Of a DNA stretch of 13,264 bases, positions 6,881 through 13,264 are shown piece after piece. How positions within the stretch are numbered: position 1 is the first letter of the stretch; each line of letters starts with the position of its first letter. The stretch is from an uncultured Veillonella sp. (lineage in GTDB: Bacteria > Bacillota > Negativicutes > Veillonellales > Veillonellaceae): the NCBI RefSeq assembly GCF_938010505.1, contig NZ_CALLVP010000023.1, forward strand, positions 1-13,264, read 5' to 3'. The translations under genes were made by a program, and so were the position numbers. Below the pieces are notes generated by a model that saw nothing but the letters and a program-made list of their open reading frames with translations, was not told where the DNA came from and did no database searches.

Positions 6881-7744
6881 CTATTTTAGATCTAATTCTT
6901 TTAGATAAGCTTTAAAGCTTTCTCCCAATTCTTCGTTGCGCAATGCATACTCAACAGTAGCTTTTAAATAGCCTAATTTATCACCTGTATCGTAGCGAAT
7001 GCCTTCATAAGCTAATGCATATGTGTCAGTTTTAGAGGCTGCTAGTGCATCAGTTAATTGAACTTCATTACCTACACCAGGTTTAGTAGCTTCTAAAATA
7101 TTGAAAATATCTGGTGTCAAAATATAACGACCTAATACAGCGAGTTGAGATGGTGCATCTTCTTTCTTAGGTTTTTCCACCAAGTTATCAACGCGATATA
7201 AATTATCAGACAATGCTTCACCAGATACGATACCATAAGAACTAACTTTATCTTCTGGTACAAATTGAGCACCTAAAATAATACCAGGATGCTCATTATA
7301 GCAATCAATCAACTGTTTTAAGCATGGATTTTCTGGATTGTAAACAATATCATCACCAAGTAATACTGCAAATGGTTCATCACCAATAAACGCTTTTGCA
7401 CATAATACAGCATCACCAAGACCACGAGGTGCTTTTTGACGAATAAAGTGAACTTTAATATCCGCTAAATCCTTAATCATAGCCAATGGTTTATTTTTAC
7501 CTTGGCTTTGTAACAGCAATTCTAATTCAACACTGCTGTCAAAATGATCCTCAATGGCGCGTTTATTACGACCTGTGATAATTAGAATTTCTTCAATACC
7601 AGAATCTAATGCTTCTTTCACAATGTATTGGATAGCAGGTGTATCGACAATAGGAAGCATTTCCTTTGGTTGAGCCTTAGTAGCTGGCAAGAAACGAGTA
7701 CCAAAACCAGCTGCTGGAATAACAGCTTTTCTAATGCGTTGCAT
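6881..7744 (-). CDS. galU: UTP-glucose-1-phosphate uridylyltransferase
   Basis: 287 residues, the usual GalU/GtaB length. The nucleotide-binding segment GFGTRFLPATKAQPKEM spans 13-29; GLGDAVLCAK is near 108-117, the metal-binding GDD at 130-132, VEKP at 189-192, NEVQLTDAL at 226-234 and YDTGDKLG at 251-258. It makes UDP-glucose from UTP and glucose-1-phosphate in the cytoplasm, supplying LPS core, capsule and other glycans. ATG 7744 follows TTAGGAG with good spacing and lies 13 bases behind the LptD-like gene, so both are on one transcript. That places a sugar-nucleotide enzyme with an LPS assembly protein. It is the last gene before a strong terminator. No unusual residues were seen. Confidence 0.95.
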   Translation of the reverse strand: MQRIRKAVIPAAGFGTRFLPATKAQPKEMLPIVDTPAIQYIVKEALDSGIEEILIITGRNKRAIEDHFDSSVELELLLQSQGKNKPLAMIKDLADIKVHFIRQKAPRGLGDAVLCAKAFIGDEPFAVLLGDDIVYNPENPCLKQLIDCYNEHPGIILGAQFVPEDKVSSYGIVSGEALSDNLYRVDNLVEKPKKEDAPSQLAVLGRYILTPDIFNILEATKPGVGNEVQLTDALAASKTDTYALAYEGIRYDTGDKLGYLKATVEYALRNEELGESFKAYLKELDLK

Positions 7745-7757
7745 GATAGTCTCCTAA

Positions 7758-9311
7758 CTAAAAGTCTTTACCTACAAATTTAATTTTCCATTGATCCTTT
7801 TTATTTTTATGACCATCTTTATATGTTAAGTACATGTCGAAGGAGTGTAAATCACGATGCCATGTGTAATAAACAGAATCAATATCGCCACTCATCAAAT
7901 TATTTTTAACACTTACAGAAATGTCATCAAGACGAGTTAATTTGTAAGAGCCACCATAAATGAGTTCCTTAGGAAGCTCTGTCGTGTCAAAACGATATGG
8001 TGAATTATTGTAGGAGATATTTCGTTGATTATAGCTAACCCATACATTAGCGCGATTGCCAACTTTGGATTTGAATCTAGCTCCCCAATAAGGCATGCTA
8101 CGAATTGTACCATCATAACCATAGTAGTCACGTTGGTAACCACCTAAGAAGCGTAAATCAGCATTTTTGCCAAGCGTGATTGGATCATGAGAAACTTCTG
8201 CATAATATTCCTTATGAGAACCTTTTACAGAGTCCTCTTTCCAATAACCAGCATTAACACCACCACGTACAGTAATTGGAGATTTACCTATATGATATGT
8301 ATGAGTATCTAAACGAACTTCACCGATTTTTTCAACCCACACCGTTTTATCATTATACTCATTAGATTCCTTACTATAACCAATAGAAGCAGTCCCCCAT
8401 GGTAAGTACTGACGATACCCCACTTGTGGTTTAAAACCAGCTTTAGAATACCAACGATAGTCGATATAAGCTTCACCATGCTTACCGATTGGGTACTCAG
8501 TACTGCCATGCAAACCAATTCCATCATCATTGCTATATGTAGGTTTTGGAATTAGAGAGAAAATACTAAATTTACCTTCTTTGTCATGACGCAACGAAGT
8601 TGTGTAAGATGGCAAGGATAATACTTTAAAGTTTTTAATATAGAAGGATGGTTTCTTGATAACAACCTTATCTCCAGGATACACTTTAATATCTTGGCCT
8701 TCTACACGATAGTCTGGAGTATGAACAAAAGCCATAGCATGTTTTGTAGTTACCATACCTTTTTCCATATGGCCTATTTGTCCATCAAAAATGGCATTAT
8801 TTCCCTTTACATAATAGGGATCGGACCAGCCCATAGCTTGGTCTGCCTCAAAGTGACGATCACTAGTGCGATACGTCATATTTTGACCTGTAATATCTTT
8901 TGTTTTACCGCCATCTTCCAGGTAGCGATAGCCACCAACAGTACGGTACTCTGTAGTTTTAGTATTACCTTCAATACGGGGAGCCATCAAAGTTTGATTA
9001 CCTTGAGTAACCACAACATCGCCCTGGGCATATACATTACCTGTAGAGCCAGTATAAGACATTTTGTTAGCATCGATGCGTGTAGGCAACTGTTCAGCAG
9101 GAGCATCAGATTTCGCCTTTTCACCACGACGTACAACACGGATATTGCTATGTTCAGGTGTAGATGCTTTAGAAATTTCTCCTGCATAGGATTGACCTAC
9201 GCTATCCAATGTATCTTGATATACAATGGTTGACTCGGTAGCGGCCCATACAGGTTGTGCTAAACAAACAACACATGCCGCTGCTAGCCATTGTACTTTA
9301 CGTTTCCTCAT
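7758..9311 (-). CDS. LptD/OstA-like outer-membrane LPS assembly protein (short form)
   Basis: 517 residues. Residues 1-24 form a signal peptide with a likely cut at VWA-A. About 76-190 is an OstA/LptA-like beta-jellyroll region: TRIDANKMSYTGSTGNVYAQ, then GDVVVTQGNQTLMAPRIEG and FEADQAMGW. The rest is rich in alternating aromatic strands and ends in KDF, as expected for an outer-membrane beta-barrel. LptD moves LPS to the outer leaflet; E. coli LptD is near 780 residues, so this is a compact form. I see no conserved disulfide pattern: the only Cys residues are in the signal peptide. The ATG at 9311 has GAGGAG about 11 bases upstream, a longish gap. It follows an exported protein gene by 37 bp and precedes galU by 13. 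It could be a second, specialised paralogue rather than the main LptD. Confidence 0.8.
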   Translation of the reverse strand: MRKRKVQWLAAACVVCLAQPVWAATESTIVYQDTLDSVGQSYAGEISKASTPEHSNIRVVRRGEKAKSDAPAEQLPTRIDANKMSYTGSTGNVYAQGDVVVTQGNQTLMAPRIEGNTKTTEYRTVGGYRYLEDGGKTKDITGQNMTYRTSDRHFEADQAMGWSDPYYVKGNNAIFDGQIGHMEKGMVTTKHAMAFVHTPDYRVEGQDIKVYPGDKVVIKKPSFYIKNFKVLSLPSYTTSLRHDKEGKFSIFSLIPKPTYSNDDGIGLHGSTEYPIGKHGEAYIDYRWYSKAGFKPQVGYRQYLPWGTASIGYSKESNEYNDKTVWVEKIGEVRLDTHTYHIGKSPITVRGGVNAGYWKEDSVKGSHKEYYAEVSHDPITLGKNADLRFLGGYQRDYYGYDGTIRSMPYWGARFKSKVGNRANVWVSYNQRNISYNNSPYRFDTTELPKELIYGGSYKLTRLDDISVSVKNNLMSGDIDSVYYTWHRDLHSFDMYLTYKDGHKNKKDQWKIKFVGKDF

Positions 9312-9348
9312 GGTTACTAGAACTCCTCATACTTTAAGAATTTGTCAA

Positions 9349-10461
9349 TTATTGATTACGTTTTACAACAACGATAGGTTGAGAAACATTTTCTACAGCT
9401 TCTTCCGGTTCTTCGACCTCAATAGTATCTTCAACTACAGCATCATTTTCATCAACACCATTATTTTCTACGTATTCTTCAGATTCACCTGTTGTATTAG
9501 GCACAGTTACTGCATCAGCCAATTCATCATCACTATGAGCTAAACCATCACCACCAATAACAAGACCTTGAATTGTTACGGAATCTTGAGGTTGTACATA
9601 TACAGTAGCACCAGCTGGGTACTCAATATTTTTACCTTTGATGAAAGCGCCCCCTACAAGTCCAACAGGGCCGAGCAAAACTGCGCCAGCCACAGATGCC
9701 CCCGCCGCTTTAACTTCACTGCGAGTTTTATCTTTAGCCTCTTTACCTTGTACAGCCGTAAATTCTGTACCATCAATAGCTGGGATTGTATCAAATGTAA
9801 TATCTAATGCACCATTACGACCAAAGGAACGAGCCTTTTTCAAAGAAGTAACTGTCCCGGACCCTACAGTCCCTGCAGGTACTAATAAGACATTACCATC
9901 CATTACATTTTCGGCAACAGTAAAAGATACAGTGTCACCTTCATGACTAGTTTTAGAAGAAACAGCTTCATTTAAAGTCACTTTGAACACTTGGTTACCA
10001 GCCAATGTACCTACTTGGTTAGTAAGAGCCACATTGCCACCATAAACCTTTGTTTTCAAAGAGATAATACGTTTTTGTAAGGAACCACTACCAATGCGAC
10101 CATTAACGCTGCGTTCCATTTTTTCTACACGGTCTACAAGAGATCCAGCGTTAATACTGTTTTGATATGTATATTCCAATGCATCCATTTCTTCACGCAA
10201 AGAAATATTTGTACCACTACCTTCTACAGAATTATAAAGGGAGTCAACACGTTTACTCAATGTCGCAGAATTACCGTTGAAACCAGCACCATACACGGTT
10301 TCATCAAGTTGATTAATGCGGTCCACAACAGCACCATCTTGTACGGCACCATATACAGTAGTCTCTAAAACATTTGTCTTTTCTGTTACTGTACCAGGAG
10401 CAGCAAATGCAGTACTTGAAATTAGGGATGCCATTAAAAGTGTAAGTACTTGTTTCTTCAT
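9349..10461 (-). CDS. Exported protein of unknown function with degenerate LExxVYG repeats and an acidic tail
   Basis: I do not recognise a named family. The start is ATG 10461 (MKKQVLTLL), because GGAGG lies 5-6 bases upstream; an in-frame GTG 12 bases earlier overlaps that ribosome site. Residues 1-21 form a signal peptide (cut near AFA-A). About residues 25-150 hold six degenerate units of 20-25 residues of the form LETTVYG...DRI, LDETVYG...KRV, LYNSVEG...EEM, LEYTYQN...DRV, MERSVNG...KRI, LKTKVYG. Their regular hydrophobic spacing suggests a helical or coiled array. A beta-rich domain follows (about 155-300) with VPAGTVGSGTV, then a Gly/Ala/Val-rich stretch around GPVGLVGGAF. The last 60 residues are strongly acidic. 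It lies 37 bp before the LptD-like gene, so an envelope role is likely; periplasmic or surface location is inferred. Confidence 0.7.
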   Translation of the reverse strand: MKKQVLTLLMASLISSTAFAAPGTVTEKTNVLETTVYGAVQDGAVVDRINQLDETVYGAGFNGNSATLSKRVDSLYNSVEGSGTNISLREEMDALEYTYQNSINAGSLVDRVEKMERSVNGRIGSGSLQKRIISLKTKVYGGNVALTNQVGTLAGNQVFKVTLNEAVSSKTSHEGDTVSFTVAENVMDGNVLLVPAGTVGSGTVTSLKKARSFGRNGALDITFDTIPAIDGTEFTAVQGKEAKDKTRSEVKAAGASVAGAVLLGPVGLVGGAFIKGKNIEYPAGATVYVQPQDSVTIQGLVIGGDGLAHSDDELADAVTVPNTTGESEEYVENNGVDENDAVVEDTIEVEEPEEAVENVSQPIVVVKRNQ

Positions 10462-10485
10462 AAATTCCTCCACAACGTATCTAAT

Positions 10486-10500
10486 GTATAACTGTTATAC
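10486..10500. promoter_or_regulatory. 15-bp perfect palindrome upstream of the exported repeat protein
   Basis: GTATAACTGTTATAC has two 7-base arms around one base. It lies 25-39 bases before the ATG at 10461, where a promoter or operator would be expected. It contains TATAAC and TATACA (minus strand), either of which could serve as a -10, but no good -35 pairs with them. Confidence 0.4.
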
Positions 10501-10509
10501 AACAGAATA

Positions 10510-10531
10510 AGCACGGGCCTAAGACCGTGCT
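10510..10531 (-). terminator. Hairpin after the small exported protein gene
   Basis: A perfect 7-bp GC-rich stem (AGCACGG/CCGTGCT) encloses an eight-base loop and begins about 38 bases after the stop at 10570. The downstream tract on the minus strand is only TATTCTGTTG, so termination is probably partial, or the hairpin protects the mRNA end. Confidence 0.5.
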
Positions 10532-10569
10532 CATTCCCTGAGTCTATTAATTTATATGCTCAGTGGCCA

Positions 10570-11016
10570 TTAAATTTTCAAATCAATAATCGCAGATACA
10601 CCTACGCCTTGAACACGAGATGCACCAACTGGGTTTGTGCTATCAACAGGAACTAAACCTTTTACACGAACCATACCATTAAAGCTACCTTCTACTTGGG
10701 CAACAGCTTTAACTTCTTCAATGCTAGATGCAGGACCAGTAACTTGAGCAGCACCGATATAACCTTTTGTACCAATACTGATGATAGGTACTACTTTAGT
10801 CGTATATTCTGTGCTTAAATTATTTTGTTTCAATAATTTATTTAGGAAAGAGTCAATTTGTGGGCCAAATTTGTTAACAACGATGCCAATACCACCAATT
10901 TTAGCCGCACCGCCAAGAATGCTGCTAAGTCCACCAGCTTGAGTCGTCAAGATACCGCCAAATGCAGTTGTAGTTAAACAAATCCCTAGAACAGCTGTAA
11001 TAATCTTCTTTTTCAT
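10570..11016 (-). CDS. Small exported protein of unknown function
   Basis: 148 residues, not matched to any family I know. An N-terminal lysine pair and hydrophobic stretch (MKKKIITAVLGICLTTTAFG) form a signal peptide, with a possible cut at TQA-G. After it comes a Gly/Ile-rich segment (GGLSSILGGAAKIGGIGIVVNKFG) that could lie against or in a membrane. A likely beta-rich C-terminal region follows (VVPIISIGTKGYIGAAQVTGP ... AIIDLKI). No cysteine lies after the signal peptide and no lipobox is seen. The start is firm: AGGAGG stands six to seven bases before ATG 11016. Position ahead of the exported repeat protein and the LptD-like gene suggests an envelope function, with a hairpin between the two genes. 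The YIGAAQVTGP segment is reminiscent of YSC84-like or lipid-binding domains, but only weakly. Confidence 0.65.
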   Translation of the reverse strand: MKKKIITAVLGICLTTTAFGGILTTQAGGLSSILGGAAKIGGIGIVVNKFGPQIDSFLNKLLKQNNLSTEYTTKVVPIISIGTKGYIGAAQVTGPASSIEEVKAVAQVEGSFNGMVRVKGLVPVDSTNPVGASRVQGVGVSAIIDLKI

Positions 11017-11275
11017 AATAAGCCTCCTATAGATACTTATATTTTAACAAATTCTATACATAGATTCTAGTGAAAGTATAAGAACTTACACTTAAAGATA
11101 ATAGCATTATATAAAAACACCATGAATCCGTAGTGAATTTTATACAACTTAATTTAATGCTACCATCACCAATGAATAGTGTCAATAACTAATATAAAAA
11201 GCAATTAAGAAGCCTAAAAACAAGAATAAAAAATGAAAAAATAGTACAGTGAGATTGGTAATATAAATTATAAAA
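11017..11275. other. AT-rich intergenic region between hypE and the small exported gene
   Basis: 259 bases, strongly AT-rich, without a credible ORF. It holds a candidate minus-strand promoter (11157-11185). A weak five-pair hairpin (about 11119-11136) is followed by five U on the minus strand. No convincing terminator for hypE is visible, so hypE transcripts may run on, or end in a way I cannot see. Confidence 0.6.
11157..11185 (-). promoter_or_regulatory. Candidate promoter for the envelope gene cluster
   Basis: On the minus strand a perfect TTGACA (11180-11185) and TAGCAT (11157-11162, four of six consensus bases) are 17 bases apart. The start would fall near 11150, leaving a leader of about 134 bases before ATG 11016. 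In such AT-rich DNA a chance match is possible. Confidence 0.5.
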
Positions 11276-12283
11276 TTAACAAATTCGCGGAACTTGATCT
11301 TCACCTAATAAATCAATCAAACGAACACCACCAATAGTCGTTTGTAATCCAACCTTACCGATATTTTTATCTAAGGTTTTACCAATTAGTACGGCTTCTT
11401 TTCCCTCTTCAAAACTATGAAGAATCTTAAGAGTTTCATCTGTAACAGATGGATCGACTACCATTACTACTTTACCTTCATTAGCTAAATATAAAGGGTC
11501 GTACCCTAATATGTCACAAACAGACTGTACCTCTTCATGAATCGGTATGGCAGTTTCTTCAACCTTAATTCCCACATGGCTTTGGTCAGCTATTTCTTTT
11601 AGAACAGTACCTAGGCCACCACGAGTGGGGTCTCTCAATAAAGCAACTTGAACTCCTACTTTATCAAGCACCGCATGAACCATCTTATTTAAAGGAGCAC
11701 AGTCAGTTGTTAAAGAATTAGATAAATCTAAACCAAATCGTTGACCCATAACGACAATAGAGTGATCCCCAATAGCGCCGGATAATATAATATTCATCCC
11801 CGCTTTCACACGATGTGGACCAATATCTATTCCATCTGGAATCATGCCAATACCCGCAGTATTTATGTAGATTTTATCTACTTCGCCTTTTTTAACGACC
11901 TTGGTATCACCTGTAACAATTTGAACATTTGCTGCTTTTGCCATTTCTGACATAGTGCGAAGAATTTCATCTAGTTCTGCAAAGGCCAAGCCTTCTTCTA
12001 AAATAAGACCACAACTTAAATATTGAGGTATCGCACCATTCATGGCTAAATCATTTACAGTTCCACAAACAGCCAACTTGCCAATATTACCACCAGGAAA
12101 GAACGCAGGTTGTACCACATAAGAATCGGTAGAAAAAGCCATACGCCCGGCTGTAACGGGAAACTGGGCACCATCATGTAGGGGTGCCAACAAATCATTT
12201 GTAAAATATTTCAAAATAAAACGGTCCGTCAACTCATGACTGAATCGACCACCATTACCATGGACTAAGCGAACTCGTTCCAT
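11276..12283 (-). CDS. hypE: Hydrogenase maturation protein HypE (carbamoyl dehydratase)
   Basis: 335 residues from ATG 12283, the usual length. That start gives MERVRLVHGNGGR, the family N-terminus, and has GGAGG seven bases upstream; the longer frame to 12340 lies inside hypD. Motifs are GNGGR at 9-13, STDSYVVQPAFFPGG at 51-65 and GTVNDLAMNGA at 74-84. The protein ends in PRIC, whose C-terminal Cys335 receives the carbamoyl group from HypF. HypE dehydrates it with ATP to a thiocyanate and gives the cyanide ligand to the HypC-HypD complex for the [NiFe]-hydrogenase active site. It belongs to the AIR-synthase-like superfamily and acts in the cytoplasm as a dimer. It follows hypD by one base, a tightly coupled pair with the Shine-Dalgarno inside the end of hypD. 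It appears intact. Confidence 0.97.
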   Translation of the reverse strand: MERVRLVHGNGGRFSHELTDRFILKYFTNDLLAPLHDGAQFPVTAGRMAFSTDSYVVQPAFFPGGNIGKLAVCGTVNDLAMNGAIPQYLSCGLILEEGLAFAELDEILRTMSEMAKAANVQIVTGDTKVVKKGEVDKIYINTAGIGMIPDGIDIGPHRVKAGMNIILSGAIGDHSIVVMGQRFGLDLSNSLTTDCAPLNKMVHAVLDKVGVQVALLRDPTRGGLGTVLKEIADQSHVGIKVEETAIPIHEEVQSVCDILGYDPLYLANEGKVVMVVDPSVTDETLKILHSFEEGKEAVLIGKTLDKNIGKVGLQTTIGGVRLIDLLGEDQVPRIC

Positions 12284-12284
12284 A

Positions 12285-13264
12285 TCAATCCTCCCAAGTC
12301 GATCCACCACTAGAATATCCATATTTATACCATGCAGCACAGCTACCTTCTACAGATACCATACAGGCACCAACAGGATGATCCAGGGTGCAGCTTTTAC
12401 CAAATAATGGACATTCACTCGGTTTAATAAGACCTTGTAAGACTCGACCACATTGACAGCCTTTAGGATCTAGGGATGGTTTCTCTAACTCAATAGGTAA
12501 AGCACGCTCTACATCATAAGCTGCATACTCATCCTTTAATACTAAACCAGAGTTTGAAATAACTCCAATACCTCTCCATGCATCATCGCATACATCGTAT
12601 ACTTCCTTTATCATAGCTTGCGCTACAGGGTTGCCCTTCTGCATAACTACTGAATGATATGTATTGCCTACCACAATATTTCCAGACTTACGTTGCTCTA
12701 AAATATTAGCTATCGCAGCCAAGATTTCTAAGCCATCAAAGCCAGCAATACAAGATGGAATAGCATATTCTTCAGGCAAAAAACGGTAAGGCTCTTCACC
12801 TATGATAACGCTCACATGGCCAGGTAGAATAAATCCATCGATATGGCCTTCTTGTTTATCTAGTAATGCACGCAATGCTGGTGGTACTAACTTATGAGAT
12901 ACGAGGAAGAATACGTTCTTTAATCCCGCAACATGAACGGCTTTTACAGTAGCACAAATTACGGCTATAGTCGTCTCAAAGCCAATAGCTAAAAATACTA
13001 TTTTCTTTTCTGGGTATTTTTTGCTTAGTTCTATCACCTCTAAAGGCGTATAGATAACATGGATGTGAGCGCCTTTTGTTTGAGCTTCGCTGAGGCTGCT
13101 ATAACTCCCAGGGACCTTCAACATATCACCAAAAGTAGCAATAATAACATCATTACGTTCTGCATAGGCTAAGGCCTTATCCATATACATTTGATCTGTT
13201 ACACATACAGGACATCCTGGTCCACTAACAAGTTCTATGCCACTTGGCAATAATTGACGAAGAC
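12285..13264 (-). CDS. hypD: Hydrogenase maturation protein HypD, N-terminus outside the window
   Basis: About 326 residues are visible; full proteins have roughly 360. The frame is open to the window edge (LRQLLPSGIELVSGPGCPVC), so the TTG at 13250 is not the start. Diagnostic parts are GPGCPVCVT, TFGDMLKVPGS, AIGFETT, LPGHVSVIIG, GNTYHSVVMQKGNP and the C-terminal cluster-binding Cys-rich block CQCGRVLQG...CPLFGKSCTLDHPVGACMVS. HypD carries a [4Fe-4S] cluster and, with HypC, is the scaffold on which iron receives its two CN and one CO ligands. hypC and hypF would be expected upstream beyond the window. It ends with TGA one base before the hypE ATG. Confidence 0.97.
   Translation of the reverse strand, partial: LRQLLPSGIELVSGPGCPVCVTDQMYMDKALAYAERNDVIIATFGDMLKVPGSYSSLSEAQTKGAHIHVIYTPLEVIELSKKYPEKKIVFLAIGFETTIAVICATVKAVHVAGLKNVFFLVSHKLVPPALRALLDKQEGHIDGFILPGHVSVIIGEEPYRFLPEEYAIPSCIAGFDGLEILAAIANILEQRKSGNIVVGNTYHSVVMQKGNPVAQAMIKEVYDVCDDAWRGIGVISNSGLVLKDEYAAYDVERALPIELEKPSLDPKGCQCGRVLQGLIKPSECPLFGKSCTLDHPVGACMVSVEGSCAAWYKYGYSSGGSTWED

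Noticed and set aside
8694..9233. Plus-strand ORF of 179 codons opposite the LptD-like gene
   Set aside because: It is antisense to a convincing gene, its product is Cys/His/Ile-rich and resembles nothing, and no ribosome site was seen.
9269..9311. Possible lipoprotein signal (AAAC) in the LptD-like protein
   Set aside because: The bases before the Cys do not form a normal lipobox, and a good signal peptidase I site (VWA-A) follows.
10462..10473. GTG start four codons upstream in the exported repeat protein
   Set aside because: It overlaps the GGAGG that serves the ATG at 10461, and the signal peptide begins MKK.
11119..11136. Weak hairpin followed by five U in the hypE/exported-gene gap
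   Set aside because: Only five pairs including one G-U, with an eight-base loop; likely chance in AT-rich DNA.
12284..12340. Longer hypE start giving 19 extra residues
   Set aside because: The extension lies inside hypD, and the family N-terminus and GGAGG site both point to ATG 12283.
1..13264. CRISPR arrays, tRNA or rRNA genes, phage attachment sites, replication origin
   Set aside because: No spaced direct repeats, cloverleaf sequences, rRNA-like stretches or DnaA-box clusters were noticed.

Overview
The window most resembles a chromosome segment of Veillonella or a close Negativicutes relative, that is, a Firmicute with an outer membrane. The grounds are an LptD/OstA-type outer-membrane protein, Firmicute-like Shine-Dalgarno sequences (AAGGAGG, AGGAGG), a BioY transporter with a Bacillus yhfU/T/S-like gene set, and hydrogenase maturation genes as expected in a lactate fermenter that makes H2. 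This assignment rests on protein recognition by eye, not on a database search.

Layout. (1) Bases 1 to about 1370, plus strand: a very AT-rich segment carrying most of a CapE/FnlA-type UDP-GlcNAc 4,6-dehydratase (N-terminus outside the window). Its C-terminus runs in frame into an unrelated tail of about 115 residues. (2) About 1370-2091, plus strand: a 5'-truncated IS30-family transposase with an intact DDE domain and a probable right terminal repeat. It is in the same frame as the dehydratase ORF and separated from it only by one TAG codon. (3) 2135-6805, minus strand: a promoter with a candidate BirA (biotin repressor) operator drives a MaoC-like hot-dog protein, BioY, a thiolase, an AMP-forming acyl-CoA ligase and a nucleoid-associated protein. 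The thiolase has an in-frame TAA just before its NEAF motif, and a hairpin with a U-tract lies between bioY and the thiolase. (4) 6821-11185, minus strand: an envelope cluster of two exported proteins of unknown function, an LptD-like protein and GalU, closed by a strong terminator. (5) 11276-13264, minus strand: hypE and the 3' part of hypD, separated by one base.

How they work together. GalU supplies UDP-glucose for surface polysaccharide, and the LptD-like protein would insert LPS into the outer membrane. HypD and HypE build the Fe(CN)2CO centre of [NiFe]-hydrogenase. The BioY cluster pairs biotin uptake with acyl-CoA chemistry (activate, condense or cleave, hydrate or dehydrate). This fits the idea, still unproven, of a biotin-responsive route to or from a pimeloyl-type acyl chain. 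In this strain that route looks damaged at the thiolase. The left 2 kb is a recombination scar: foreign-looking DNA and an IS remnant next to the host operon.
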